DNA of 64,000 nucleotides from the NCBI GenBank assembly GCA_013032095.1, contig WQBJ01000019.1:21162-85161 (forward strand), given 5' to 3'. This document shows, piece by piece, positions 1 to 9,056 of the stretch; positions within the stretch are counted from its first letter, which is position 1; the number at the start of each line of letters is the position of its first letter. The position numbers and the translations under genes were made by a program. Under the pieces are notes generated by a model. It was not told the DNA's origin. It did no database searches and saw nothing but the letters and a program-made list of their open reading frames with translations. The stretch is from Ruegeria atlantica (GTDB lineage Bacteria > Pseudomonadota > Alphaproteobacteria > Rhodobacterales > Rhodobacteraceae).

Positions 1-515
<515 letters not shown>

Positions 516-533
516 ATTGGAAGGAAACAGAAA

Positions 534-1376
534 ATGAAGCTGTTACGCTACGGACCGGCTGGAGCGGAAAAACCCGGCGTGTTGGACGACGACGGGAACA
601 TTCGTGATCTATCGGTTGTTGTCGCCGATATCTCGGGTGCAGTGCTGAGCGATGAAGGGCTGACGCAGCTGCGCGGTCTTGATCTGGGTAGGCTACCGGT
701 CGTCACGGGTGATCAGCGCATCGGCGCCTGCGTTGCGAACGTCGGTAAGTTCGTCTGCATCGGCCTGAACTATGCGGATCACGCTGCTGAAAGCGGTTTG
801 GAATTACCTGCTGAACCCGTGGTCTTTTTCAAGGCGACATCAGCGATCACAGGTCCCAATGACACTGTCGAAATCCCACGTGGCTCGGTCAAGACCGACT
901 GGGAGGTCGAGCTTGGGGTCGTGATCGGCAAGCATACCAAATACGTATCCGAAGCGGAGGCGCTGGATCATGTCGCGGGCTACTGCGTGATAAATGATCT
1001 GTCGGAGCGTGATTTTCAGCTGCATCGGTCCGGCCAGTGGGTCAAAGGCAAATCGGCCGACACGTTCGGTCCGATCGGCCCATGGCTGGTAACACGGGAT
1101 GAGATTGCTGATCCGCAGAACCTGCCGATGTATCTTGAGGTGAACGGGCACCGCTATCAGAACGGGTCGACCAACACGATGTATTTCAGTGTGGCCATGG
1201 TTATCTCTCACCTGTCGCAGTTCATGTCGCTGCAGCCGGGGGACGTGATTTCAACCGGAACGCCTCCGGGCGTCGGCATGGGGCAGAATCCGCAAACCTA
1301 TCTGAAACCCGGGGACAAGATGGAATTGGGCATCGAAGGGCTGGGCGTGCAGCGGCAACATGTCGTGCAGGGGTGA
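534..1376 (+). CDS. Fumarylacetoacetate hydrolase family protein, probable 2,4-diketo-3-deoxy-L-fuconate hydrolase
   Basis: A 280-residue protein of the FAH superfamily. A short N-terminal region is followed by the catalytic fold from about residue 75 (FVCIGLNYADHAAE), the metal-binding acidic residues in DWEVELGVVIGK, the NDLSERDFQ segment and the typical STGTPPGVG near residue 240. These enzymes cleave or hydrate C-C bonds of diketo acids with Mg2+ or Mn2+ in the cytoplasm. A clear Shine-Dalgarno (GGAAGG) precedes the ATG. The gene follows the dehydrogenase in what looks like one operon, so cleavage of the diketo acid made by that enzyme (to pyruvate plus lactate) is the best guess. A ureidoglycolate lyase or a homoprotocatechuate-type isomerase has the same fold and cannot be excluded. 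Confidence 0.8.
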   Translation: MKLLRYGPAGAEKPGVLDDDGNIRDLSVVVADISGAVLSDEGLTQLRGLDLGRLPVVTGDQRIGACVANVGKFVCIGLNYADHAAESGLELPAEPVVFFKATSAITGPNDTVEIPRGSVKTDWEVELGVVIGKHTKYVSEAEALDHVAGYCVINDLSERDFQLHRSGQWVKGKSADTFGPIGPWLVTRDEIADPQNLPMYLEVNGHRYQNGSTNTMYFSVAMVISHLSQFMSLQPGDVISTGTPPGVGMGQNPQTYLKPGDKMELGIEGLGVQRQHVVQG

Positions 1377-1398
1377 TGCACTGACCTCAGAATAGAAG

Positions 1399-1426
1399 CC
1401 CCCGGCCGGTTTCGCCCGGGGTTTTT
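1399..1426 (+). terminator. Rho-independent terminator after the FAH gene
   Basis: A GC stem (CCCCGG at 1400-1405 pairing with CCGGGG at 1416-1421) is followed directly by a run of five T. It lies between the FAH gene and the convergent phnY, in the right direction to stop the plus-strand operon. Confidence 0.8.
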
Positions 1427-1433
1427 GGTGCTG

Positions 1434-2882
1434 TTATCCCGGCCAAGGCAAGGAATAGGTTTTGACGTTGGTGAAGAACTTCATCGCCTCGATGACGCCT
1501 TCTTTGACGCCATTGCCGCTGTCCTTAATACCACCGAAAGGTGACATCTCAATCCTGTAGCCTGGCTGTTCCCAAATATTGCAGGTGCCGACGTTCAGGC
1601 CGTTGATATAGGCAATGGCGCGGTTCAGGTCATTCGTACACACGCCCGAGGACAGGCCGAATTTGGTTCCGTTCGAGATCTCTATGACTTTCGCGTCGTC
1701 ATCTGGCACACGCACAATTGGTACGATGGGGCCAAAGGTTTCCTCCATCACCAACTCGCTGTCATGTGGCACCTTGTCGACCACAATCGGAGGTAGCAGC
1801 GCACCCTGACGACCTGGGTGGTAGAGGATTTCCGCTCCCTCGTTCTCGGCCATGTAAACGCGTTTTTCAAACAACTGGGCAGCCTCAGCGTGGATGACGC
1901 AGCCCAGTTGGGTTTCGGGATCTTGCGGGTCTCCGAACTTTAAAGCTTTGGCCTTTTCCAACACCAGAGGTACAAATTTGTCTGCCACACTCTCCTGCAC
2001 CAGAATGCGTTTGATCGCGGTGCAGCGTTGGCCTGAATTGCCGGTTGCTCCGGCCACGGCGATGTTTGCGGCCATTTCCAGATCGGTGTTGCTCAGATCG
2101 TTCAGGACGATTAGAGGATCATTGCCGCCCAGTTCTAGCGCCTGCCGTTTGTAGCCGGCTTTACCTGCGATCATCTTGCCAACCGAAACACCGCCGGTGA
2201 ACGTGATGATGTCTATGTTTTCATTGGTGATCATCTCATCCCCAATGTCCTGGGGCCAGCCAGTGACCACCTGAAACATTTGGTGCGGCAAACCCGCCTC
2301 ATACAGGATATCGGCCAGCGTCAACGCAGTCAGTGGGGTCAGCTCGGTCGGTTTGCACACCATGCAGTTGTTTGTCGCGATCGACGGCGCGATCTTGTGG
2401 CTGACCATGTTCAAAGGGTGGTTGAAAGGCGTAATCGCGCTGATGGCTTTGACAGGTTCGCGTTTGGTGAAAATCTTGCGCTCTTTGCCATTGTGGGTCA
2501 GGTCGCACGAGAAAATCTCACCGTCATCCTTCAGTGCCTCGGCAGCCGCAAATTGGTAGACATCCTGCGCTCGTTTGGTTTCGTAGATCGCGTGCTGGTG
2601 GCAAATGCCCAACTCCAACGTCAGCCACTTTGCCAGATGCGCACGCTTCTCACCGATCAGCTCGCCCGCACGTTGCAGGATTTGGCTGCGCTCGTACCGA
2701 GTCAATTTGGGAGTGTAATTTGCAGCAATATTAAAAGCCTTGCGTGCGTGTTCAGCAGCGCCAGCAGGAACAGTTCCAATCACTTCGTTGGTATACGGAT
2801 AGTGCACGAGTATTGTTGCGTCCGTGAAAACGACCTCCCCCCCGATGCGCATCCCTTCGTGGCGAATGTCGGATGTGTTCAT
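1434..2882 (-). CDS. phnY: Phosphonoacetaldehyde dehydrogenase
   Basis: A 482-residue NAD-dependent aldehyde dehydrogenase that oxidises phosphonoacetaldehyde to phosphonoacetate in 2-aminoethylphosphonate breakdown. The sequence follows the remembered Sinorhizobium PhnY closely along its length: [10 protein letters not shown] at the start, the [11 protein letters not shown] segment, the LELGGNDPL glutamate motif, NSGQRCTA with the catalytic cysteine, EETFGPI, and the family ending TNVKT-SLPWPG. The frame is open for 76 more codons upstream, but those do not look like ALDH; the ATG at 2882 follows a GGAC-type ribosome site and gives the family length. The alternative start at 2894 adds only four residues. 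No phnW (transaminase) or phnA (hydrolase) is visible nearby, so the rest of the pathway must lie elsewhere. It converges on the FAH gene. Confidence 0.9.
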   Translation of the reverse strand: MNTSDIRHEGMRIGGEVVFTDATILVHYPYTNEVIGTVPAGAAEHARKAFNIAANYTPKLTRYERSQILQRAGELIGEKRAHLAKWLTLELGICHQHAIYETKRAQDVYQFAAAEALKDDGEIFSCDLTHNGKERKIFTKREPVKAISAITPFNHPLNMVSHKIAPSIATNNCMVCKPTELTPLTALTLADILYEAGLPHQMFQVVTGWPQDIGDEMITNENIDIITFTGGVSVGKMIAGKAGYKRQALELGGNDPLIVLNDLSNTDLEMAANIAVAGATGNSGQRCTAIKRILVQESVADKFVPLVLEKAKALKFGDPQDPETQLGCVIHAEAAQLFEKRVYMAENEGAEILYHPGRQGALLPPIVVDKVPHDSELVMEETFGPIVPIVRVPDDDAKVIEISNGTKFGLSSGVCTNDLNRAIAYINGLNVGTCNIWEQPGYRIEMSPFGGIKDSGNGVKEGVIEAMKFFTNVKTYSLPWPG

Positions 2883-3330
2883 GATCCCGTCCATGTTTCT
2901 GAGCCGTTGCTGTGGTGGCGTGTAAAAAAGTCGTCCAATTTCCGCAGTTTCGGGGCGTAACCCAAATCTATGGCATTGTTTATGATAAAAGGTACATCTT
3001 GCTCGGCCAACACACCAAGCTGGGCTCGTAGCTTGCCCTTTGCAGTGGCCATAGCGGCGCAATACCCTGCATCGTAGAACTGCGAGAACATGGCAGGCGC
3101 TCGATGGCAACGACCGGGTAGGAGTATAGTTTCATGGCCTGCCTCAGTGGACGTGCGGAAGTGACGGCAATGTGCTGCATATTCAAGCTTCGGTCCATTG
3201 CCCTGTTTGGACGTGAGCGATGCGTCAAACGCTAAAAAGACGATTACCCTTCTATCTCGGATGTTTGGGGCATTATTCGACACGGAACCGTTATCGGGTC
3301 TGGCAAAGGGCTTGGAAATCGATCTGTCAT
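2883..3330. other. Non-coding stretch between phnY and the GntR gene, possibly with a decayed gene
   Basis: About 450 bases without a convincing gene. The minus strand is open over 2879-3283 (134 codons); its last part (around [20 protein letters not shown]) has the composition of coding sequence, but I recognise no family and the frame has no good ribosome site. It could be the remnant of a gene that once preceded phnY. The promoters of phnY and of the divergent GntR gene should also lie here. Confidence 0.35.
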
Positions 3331-3348
3331 TTTGTATTTTGGATACAA
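3331..3348. promoter_or_regulatory. GntR operator candidate in front of the GntR gene
   Basis: A perfect inverted repeat TTGTAT-N5-ATACAA (3332-3348), eight bases before the chosen ATG. The same sequence, including the TTTGG spacer read on the minus strand, occurs upstream of dppA (10739-10757). FCD-type GntR repressors bind short repeats of this size, so autoregulation plus control of the dpp operon is a reasonable inference. Confidence 0.65.
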
Positions 3349-3355
3349 GTTTTCA

Positions 3356-4048
3356 ATGCCCGAGACCGACCGAATGCCCAGAACCCGCGCGATCCCCCGA
3401 CAAAGTCTGCCAGATGTCATTACCAATGATCTGCGTGAGCGGATTCTGAGTGGTGAAATGGCCGAGGGAGAAACCATTCGCCAAGAAGCGCTGGCCGAGG
3501 ACTATGATGTATCGCGCATGCCGATCCGCGAAGCTCTGAAACGGCTGGATGCCGAAGGGCTGGTGCAGCTAACCAATAACCGGGGCGCCTCGGTTACCTC
3601 ACATTCCCTGTCCGAGATCGCAGAGATTTTCGACCTGCGTATCCTGCTGGAGGTGGACCTGTTCCAGCGCTCGATCCCGCAGATGACCAATGCCGAATTT
3701 GCTAAGTGTGAACGGCTTTTGGACGAGATGGAAAAGTCCTATGACGCTTATGACGTGGGCCGGTGGGGCAGCCTGAACAACGAATATCACATGGCGCTCT
3801 ATGCCGCTGCCGAACGTGGACTGAGCAATGAAATCCTGCAACGCGTCAACGTGCAATCCGACCGCTATGTGCGGATGCATCTAAGCGTCATGGAACAGCG
3901 CGAACCGGCCAAGAAAGACCATCGAGAACTGCTGACACTGGCCCGCGCGGGTCAAGTCGAGGACGCCTGCGCCCTACTGACCCGGCATATAGGTCGCACG
4001 AAGGAGCAGTTGTTGGAGATGATCATCACAACGCGTAGAGACGAATAG
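3356..4048 (+). CDS. GntR-family transcriptional regulator, FCD subfamily
   Basis: About 230 residues. An N-terminal winged helix-turn-helix (LRERILSGEMAEGETIRQEALAE region with VSRMPIREALKRL as the recognition part) is followed by an all-helical FCD ligand domain from about residue 85; its metal-binding positions are suggested by the acidic and histidine residues in FDLRILLEVD, NNEYHMALY and DHRELL. The open frame extends upstream to a TTG at 3332, but this lies inside the inverted repeat, so the ATG at 3356 (or 3374) is preferred. The gene converges on dppF with a 4-base gap. Shared operator sequences point to the dpp operon as its target; a peptide or amino-acid-derived inducer is likely but not shown. 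Confidence 0.85.
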   Translation: MPETDRMPRTRAIPRQSLPDVITNDLRERILSGEMAEGETIRQEALAEDYDVSRMPIREALKRLDAEGLVQLTNNRGASVTSHSLSEIAEIFDLRILLEVDLFQRSIPQMTNAEFAKCERLLDEMEKSYDAYDVGRWGSLNNEYHMALYAAAERGLSNEILQRVNVQSDRYVRMHLSVMEQREPAKKDHRELLTLARAGQVEDACALLTRHIGRTKEQLLEMIITTRRDE

Positions 4049-4052
4049 ACGC

Positions 4053-5009
4053 CTAGTCCAGCGGATGCAGGCAGGCGACCTGGTGGGTTGTTCCACTCAG
4101 TTCCGGAGGCGCGGCGCGGCACTCCTCAGTTGCCAGCCAGCACCGTTGCGCAAAAGCACAGCCCTTTGGGATATTCATCGGTGACGGCAATTCACCTTCC
4201 AGCTTGATCCGATCCTTTCGGGCCTCGGGGTCGGCACGCGGGGTCGTTGAGAGCAGTGCCTTGGAATAGGGATGCCGGGGCGCGGCGAACAGTTGCTCTT
4301 TTGGAGCTTTTTCAACTGCACGGCCCAGATACATGACGATCACGTCGTCGGCGAAGTGTTTCACCACGGATAAGTCGTGCGAGATGAACAGGTAGGCAAG
4401 GTTCAGACGCTCCTGTAACTCGACCAGCAGATTCAGGATTTGCGATTGGATTGAGACGTCTAGCGCCGAAACCGGCTCATCCAGCACCAGAACCTTTGGG
4501 TTCAGCATCAGCGCGCGGGCAATTGCGATCCGCTGGCGCTGACCGCCCGAGAACATATGCGGATAGCGGTCGTAATGCTCAGGACGCAGGCCCACAAGGT
4601 CGATCATCTCACGCGCGCGCGCTTCGCGGTCGGCGGCGGACATATCGGGGCGGTTGATGATCAGCGGCTCCTGCAGGATTTGCCCGATCCGCTGGCGCGG
4701 ATTGAGCGAGCCGTACGGATCCTGAAACACAATCTGCACCGTCTCGCGCATCTGGGCCCATTTTGACGGAGTGATCTCGACCCCGTCGATGGTCAGACTG
4801 CCCGAAGTAGGCTCTTCAATCATCGTCACCACACGCGCCAGCGTCGACTTTCCGCAACCCGATTCACCGACAATGGCCAGAGTTTTGCCGGGTCGAAGGT
4901 CGAAATCCACGCCGGACAAAGCTTTGACCGTGGCCGGTTTCGACAACAATCCACCTTTGACGGTGTAGAACCTGGCCAACGCGCTGGCCTGAACGATGGG
5001 GGCGGTCAT
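4053..5009 (-). CDS. dppF: Peptide ABC transporter ATP-binding protein (DppF type)
   Basis: 318 residues. Walker A GESGCGKSTLAR, the Q-loop IVFQDPYGSLNPR typical of the Dpp/Opp F subunit, the signature MFSGGQRQRIAIARAL, Walker B VLVLDEPVSALD and the H-loop histidine in LFISHDLSVV are all intact. The C-terminal oligopeptide/dipeptide extension has the cysteine-containing GCAFAQRCWLATEEC segment that binds an iron-sulfur cluster in several family members. It pairs with DppD to power the DppBC pore. Its start overlaps the end of dppD by four bases (ATGA), so the two are translationally coupled. It is the last gene of the dppA-M24-dppBCDF operon. Confidence 0.92.
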   Translation of the reverse strand: MTAPIVQASALARFYTVKGGLLSKPATVKALSGVDFDLRPGKTLAIVGESGCGKSTLARVVTMIEEPTSGSLTIDGVEITPSKWAQMRETVQIVFQDPYGSLNPRQRIGQILQEPLIINRPDMSAADREARAREMIDLVGLRPEHYDRYPHMFSGGQRQRIAIARALMLNPKVLVLDEPVSALDVSIQSQILNLLVELQERLNLAYLFISHDLSVVKHFADDVIVMYLGRAVEKAPKEQLFAAPRHPYSKALLSTTPRADPEARKDRIKLEGELPSPMNIPKGCAFAQRCWLATEECRAAPPELSGTTHQVACLHPLD

Positions 5010-5983
5010 GCCAGTTCTCCGGCGGTTATTCTTTCAACATGATGGCAGCGGGCCTTGCCAAACTCCGCGCTATGCGGAGTTGGAGGCAATGATCGGCAAA
5101 TATCATCAGCATATTTGCATCTAGGGCTGAACAGGCATCCTTTGGGCCGGTCGAACTGACCAGGCACCACGCCCGGAATGGTGGGCAACATTTTGGACGT
5201 TGCTCGCTCTGGCAATGCGCTCAGCAAAGCTGAAGTGTAAGGATGGCGTGGTGTGCGGAACAAGTCTTTGACCGGCTGTTCCTCGACCTTTTGACCAGCA
5301 TATTGCACCTGCACGCGCTCGGCGGTTTCGGCGACAACACCCATGTCATGGGTGATCAACACTAGACCCATCCCCTGTTCATCGCGCAGCCGGATCAACA
5401 GATCCAAAATCTGCGCCTGAATGGTGACATCCAGCGCCGTCGTCGGCTCATCCGCGATCAGAAGTTTGGGATTGCAGGCGATAGCCATCGCGATCATGAC
5501 CCGTTGGTTCATTCCGCCTGACATCTGGTGCGGGAAAGTATTCAGGCGGCTTTCGGGCGCAGGGATGCCGACCTGATCGAACAGTTCAATCGCGCGTTGG
5601 TGGCGGTCTTTACGGTTCAGGCCCAGATGAATGCGCAAGGCTTCCTTGATCTGAAAGCCGACTGTAAAACAGGGATTCAGCGACGACATTGGTTCCTGAA
5701 AGATCATGGCGATGTCCTTGCCGATGATCTTGCGCCGGTCGCGGGCCGAGATTTTGGTCAGGTCGATGCCTTCGAAACTCAGTTGATCGGCGGTGATCGT
5801 GGCGGTCCAGGGCAGCAGGCCCATCAGCGCCAGCATCGACACGGATTTGCCTGAGCCGCTTTCACCGACGATGGCCATCAGCTCGCCCTTGTCGACGGAC
5901 AGATCGACGCCGTCCACAGCGCGGAATTGCCCAGAAGCGGTGGCGAATTCGACGGTAAGGTTTCGGATGTCCAACAGGCTCAT
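5006..5983 (-). CDS. dppD: Peptide ABC transporter ATP-binding protein (DppD type)
   Basis: 325 residues. Walker [18 protein letters not shown]-loop [13 protein letters not shown], signature [16 protein letters not shown], Walker [17 protein letters not shown] and the switch histidine ITHDMGVV are canonical for the DppD/OppD subunit. The C-terminal extension contains [15 protein letters not shown]. Four bases separate it from dppC upstream and it overlaps dppF downstream, so the four transport genes must be expressed together. Family and role are certain; the transported substrate (dipeptide, or another small cation such as a guanidino compound or delta-aminolevulinate) cannot be read from this subunit. 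Confidence 0.92.
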   Translation of the reverse strand: MSLLDIRNLTVEFATASGQFRAVDGVDLSVDKGELMAIVGESGSGKSVSMLALMGLLPWTATITADQLSFEGIDLTKISARDRRKIIGKDIAMIFQEPMSSLNPCFTVGFQIKEALRIHLGLNRKDRHQRAIELFDQVGIPAPESRLNTFPHQMSGGMNQRVMIAMAIACNPKLLIADEPTTALDVTIQAQILDLLIRLRDEQGMGLVLITHDMGVVAETAERVQVQYAGQKVEEQPVKDLFRTPRHPYTSALLSALPERATSKMLPTIPGVVPGQFDRPKGCLFSPRCKYADDICRSLPPTPHSAEFGKARCHHVERITAGELA

Positions 5984-5987
5984 GTCG

Positions 5988-6890
5988 TCAGCTCCGCTTC
6001 AGTTTTGGGTCCAGCGCATCGCGTAGACCGTCGCCCATCAGATTGATGGCGAGCACCGTGATCAGGATGGCGAGACCAGGGAAGGTCACCACCCACCAGG
6101 CGCGCAGGATGAACTCACGCGCTTCGGCCAGCATGGTGCCCCATTCAGGTGTGGGTGGCTGCGCGCCCATGCCCAGAAATCCTAGGGCCGCAGCGTCCAG
6201 AATGGCGGTAGAGAATGACAGCGCCGCCTGCACGATGATTGGCGCCAGGCAGTTGGGCAAAACGGTCTTGAACATCAGGCGTGCTTTGCCTGCGCCGGCC
6301 ACGCGTGCCGAAGTAACGTAGTCCTTCTGCCGTTCCGCCAGCACTGAGGCGCGGGTCAGGCGTACGTAATGCGGCTGGAAAACGATGGCGATGGCGATCA
6401 TCGCATTGGTCAGCGACGGGCCAAGGATCGCGACCAGAACAAGCGCCAGCAGCAGCGAGGGGAAGGATAGGATGATATCCATCACCCGCATGATCAGAGT
6501 GTCGACCCATTTCGGAGCGAACCCGGACAACAGCCCGATGATCACACCGCCCGTCACCGCCACACACACCACGACGATGCCGACAAAGAAGGAATAGCGT
6601 GATCCCATGATCAACCGCGACAGCATGTCCCGACCCAGCGGGTCGGTGCCCAGTGGGAAGGCCCAGCTACCACCCTCTTGCCACGCTGGAGGCTGAAGGA
6701 TGTGATCTCGGAACTGCTCGGTCGGGTCATAGGGGGCCAGTAGTGGCGCGAAGGCTGCGCAGAACACAAATGCGGAGAAGACCCACAGACCGAACACCGC
6801 GCCGCGGTTTTCGCTGAAGTAATACCAGAATTCGCGCAGGGCGCTGGGGCGGTCTTCGGTTTTGGGTGCGTTTGCAGACAGTTCAGCCAT
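5988..6890 (-). CDS. dppC: Peptide ABC transporter permease (DppC type)
   Basis: 300 residues. A cytoplasmic N-terminus is followed by a first membrane segment near residue 35 (GLWVFSAFVFCAAFAPLLAPYDP), then the DppC/OppC_N region ending in FPLGTDPLGRDMLSR and the BPD_transp_1 domain with five further membrane segments. The coupling loop ARVAGAGKARLMFKTVLPN carries the EAA-type motif. The ATG at 6890 shares a base with the dppB stop (TGATG), which fixes the start; a longer frame upstream only shadows dppB. It forms the heterodimeric pore with DppB. Confidence 0.9.
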   Translation of the reverse strand: MAELSANAPKTEDRPSALREFWYYFSENRGAVFGLWVFSAFVFCAAFAPLLAPYDPTEQFRDHILQPPAWQEGGSWAFPLGTDPLGRDMLSRLIMGSRYSFFVGIVVVCVAVTGGVIIGLLSGFAPKWVDTLIMRVMDIILSFPSLLLALVLVAILGPSLTNAMIAIAIVFQPHYVRLTRASVLAERQKDYVTSARVAGAGKARLMFKTVLPNCLAPIIVQAALSFSTAILDAAALGFLGMGAQPPTPEWGTMLAEAREFILRAWWVVTFPGLAILITVLAINLMGDGLRDALDPKLKRS

Positions 6891-7897
6891 CACCGCCTCC
6901 GGATTTTGGGGTTGATGATGCCGTAAAGGACATCGACCAGCAGGTTCACCAGCATAACGATCACGGCGATCATCAGCAGACCGCCCTGCACCACCGGGTA
7001 GTCGCGGCGGAAGATGCTGTCGACCATCCACTTGCCGATACCCGGCCAGCTGAAGATCGTCTCGGTCAAGATCGCACCTGCCAGCAGAGTCCCGACAGAT
7101 AGGCCAATCACCGTAATGACAGGGATCAAGGCATTACGCAGCGCGTGCAGCCCGTTGATCCGTGCCGGCGCGAGGCCTTTGGCGCGGGCGGTGCGGATGT
7201 AATCCTCGCCCAGCACTTCGAGCATCGCCGAGCGTGTCTGACGCGCAATCACCGCCAACGGGATGGTGCCCAGAACGATTGTCGGCAGGATCAGGTGGCG
7301 CACGGCCGATCCGAACGCCCCCGCCTGCCCCGACAACAAACTGTCGATCAGCATAAAGCCAGTGACGCTAGGGAAATAATATAGCAGGTCAATCCGGCCA
7401 GAGACCGGCGTCCAGCCCAGATTGCCCGAGAACACGATAATCAGTAGCAACGCCCACCAGAAAATCGGCATCGAATACCCAACCAGTGCCGAGGACATTA
7501 GCGCCCGGTCGAAGAACTTGCCTCGATTCACCGCTGCGATGACACCAGCGGGTAGCCCAAGGGCCACGGCGAAGATCATCGCGCAGAGGGACAACTCCAA
7601 CGTAGCAGGGAACAGAGCAAAGAACTCGTCCCAAACCGGTTTCTTGGTGACAAAGCTCTCGCCCAGATCGCCATGCATAACGCCGACCAGATAGTCCCAA
7701 TATTGCTGCAAAACCGGTTTGTCGAAGCCCAGCTTTTCGACCATCTCCTGATAGCGTTCTTCGGTCATGCCGCGTTCACCAGCCATGACGATGATGGGAT
7801 CACCCGGCAGCACCCGGATGAACATGAAGGAAATCAGCGTCACGCCCAGAAAGGTCGGGACGAACATGCCCAGGCGGGAGAGTAAATAGCCAAACAT
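6890..7897 (-). CDS. dppB: Peptide ABC transporter permease (DppB type)
   Basis: 335 residues with the usual DppB plan: an N-terminal membrane segment (LGMFVPTFLGVTLISFMFIR), the periplasmic RVLPGDPI motif, and five more membrane segments forming BPD_transp_1 with the EAA loop around RTARAKGLAPARINGLHALRN. Its length matches E. coli DppB (339). The stop codon overlaps the dppC ATG, and the start touches the stop of the upstream M24 peptidase gene, so the peptidase is embedded in the transport operon between the binding protein and the permease. Inner-membrane location. Confidence 0.92.
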   Translation of the reverse strand: MFGYLLSRLGMFVPTFLGVTLISFMFIRVLPGDPIIVMAGERGMTEERYQEMVEKLGFDKPVLQQYWDYLVGVMHGDLGESFVTKKPVWDEFFALFPATLELSLCAMIFAVALGLPAGVIAAVNRGKFFDRALMSSALVGYSMPIFWWALLLIIVFSGNLGWTPVSGRIDLLYYFPSVTGFMLIDSLLSGQAGAFGSAVRHLILPTIVLGTIPLAVIARQTRSAMLEVLGEDYIRTARAKGLAPARINGLHALRNALIPVITVIGLSVGTLLAGAILTETIFSWPGIGKWMVDSIFRRDYPVVQGGLLMIAVIVMLVNLLVDVLYGIINPKIRRR

Positions 7898-8991
7898 CAG
7901 CGACCTATGATTGTAAGATCTTTGGGAAAGCTGGTCAGCGACCGGCAGCCATCCTCGGTAACAAGCACGTCATCTTCTATGCGAACGCCGAAATTGTCCA
8001 GTTCATAAAGGCCCGGCTCATTGGTCCAGACCATACCCGCGCCGATGATCTGGTCATTCCCGCGCATGATATAGGGCGCCTCATGCACGTCACGTCCCAG
8101 CCCATGACCGGTCTTGGTGCGGATGCGGTCGGCATAGGGCGAGGCCTCGAGAACGCTGATCACCGCGTCGTCGATATCGTGTGCGGTGACTCCGGGGCGA
8201 CAGGCCTCGAACCCGGCGAGGTTGGCGCGCAGAACGGTGTCGTAGACGTCCCTGCCCTCGTCCGAGACTTCTTCGACAAAGAAAGTGCGGGTGATATCGG
8301 CGGCGAAGCCGTGCTTACGAGCACCGAAATCGAACAGAAGCGCGTCGCCTGCCTGAATCCGGTAATCCGACCGCGCCTTGCCATGAGGGCGTGCCGAGTT
8401 ATCCCCCGCCGCCACAATGGGTGCAAACGCCAGCGAGTCCGCGCCTTCGGCGAACAGCGCCTGGATCAACGCCTGCTCAATCTGTGTCTCAGTTTGACCG
8501 ACGCGTACATCTTCGATCACACGCTCCAGCGCGCGTTCCGAGATATCAATCGCCGCCTGCATCGCCGTGATGTCGTCCTCGGTCTTGATAATGCGCAGAC
8601 CGGAAATTTCTCGCTCACCGTCCACGATCTGCAGATTAGGCATTGCACGGGTCAATGCTTTGGAGACGAAGACCCGCATTACCTGCCCTTCGACAGCAAG
8701 TGAGCGCAGAGACATGTGCTCGGCCAGAGCAGCGAAGGCATCATCATAACCAGTCTGATCGCGCCAGTCGAAAACGGCGCCTTCAAAACCGACCAGTTCC
8801 CACGACCCCAGTTCTAGGTTCGGCACAACCGCAGCCGGAGAGCCTTCGGCCGGGATTACGACCACAAAGGGACGCTCGTGGCTCATGAAGGGTTTTCCCA
8901 AAGCGCGGGTGAAATTCGGACCGGGCACAAGCGCCACGGCATCCACTGACATGTCCTTTGCCAGTTTACGGTACTCGGACAAATCCGGCAT
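7897..8991 (-). CDS. M24 family metallopeptidase (Xaa-Pro aminopeptidase type)
   Basis: 364 residues with an N-terminal creatinase-like domain (about 1-125) and a C-terminal pita-bread catalytic domain. The metal ligands are visible in order: the two aspartates in LLFDFGARKHGFAADITRTF, the histidine in TGHGLGRDVHEAPY, and the glutamates in NEPGLY and GVRIEDDVLV. No signal peptide, so it acts in the cytoplasm on imported substrates. It sits between dppA and dppB, starting just after a hairpin, and ends on the first base of dppB. This implies that the transporter brings in peptides, perhaps proline-containing, that this enzyme then opens. Creatinase-like C-N hydrolysis of a guanidino compound is an alternative reading of the same fold. 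Confidence 0.85.
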   Translation of the reverse strand: MPDLSEYRKLAKDMSVDAVALVPGPNFTRALGKPFMSHERPFVVVIPAEGSPAAVVPNLELGSWELVGFEGAVFDWRDQTGYDDAFAALAEHMSLRSLAVEGQVMRVFVSKALTRAMPNLQIVDGEREISGLRIIKTEDDITAMQAAIDISERALERVIEDVRVGQTETQIEQALIQALFAEGADSLAFAPIVAAGDNSARPHGKARSDYRIQAGDALLFDFGARKHGFAADITRTFFVEEVSDEGRDVYDTVLRANLAGFEACRPGVTAHDIDDAVISVLEASPYADRIRTKTGHGLGRDVHEAPYIMRGNDQIIGAGMVWTNEPGLYELDNFGVRIEDDVLVTEDGCRSLTSFPKDLTIIGR

Positions 8992-9005
8992 TGACGCCGA
9001 CCTCC

Positions 9006-9042
9006 CAAAAAGAAAACCGGAGCCGCCAATGGCGGCTCCGGT
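9006..9042 (-). terminator. Intra-operon terminator/attenuator between dppA and the peptidase gene
   Basis: A perfect 12-bp stem (ACCGGAGCCGCC at 9016-9027, loop of three bases, complement at 9031-9042) is followed on the minus strand by TTTTCTTTTT. It lies 14 bases past the dppA stop. Partial termination here would give much more binding protein than permease, as is usual for ABC importers. Confidence 0.85.
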
Positions 9043-9056
9043 CAGTGAGTGGTGAT

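Noticed and set aside
2280..2960. 226-codon plus-strand frame opposite phnY
   Set aside because: It is the antisense shadow of a confident aldehyde dehydrogenase; composition (many R, Q, H) is typical of shadow frames and there is no family likeness.
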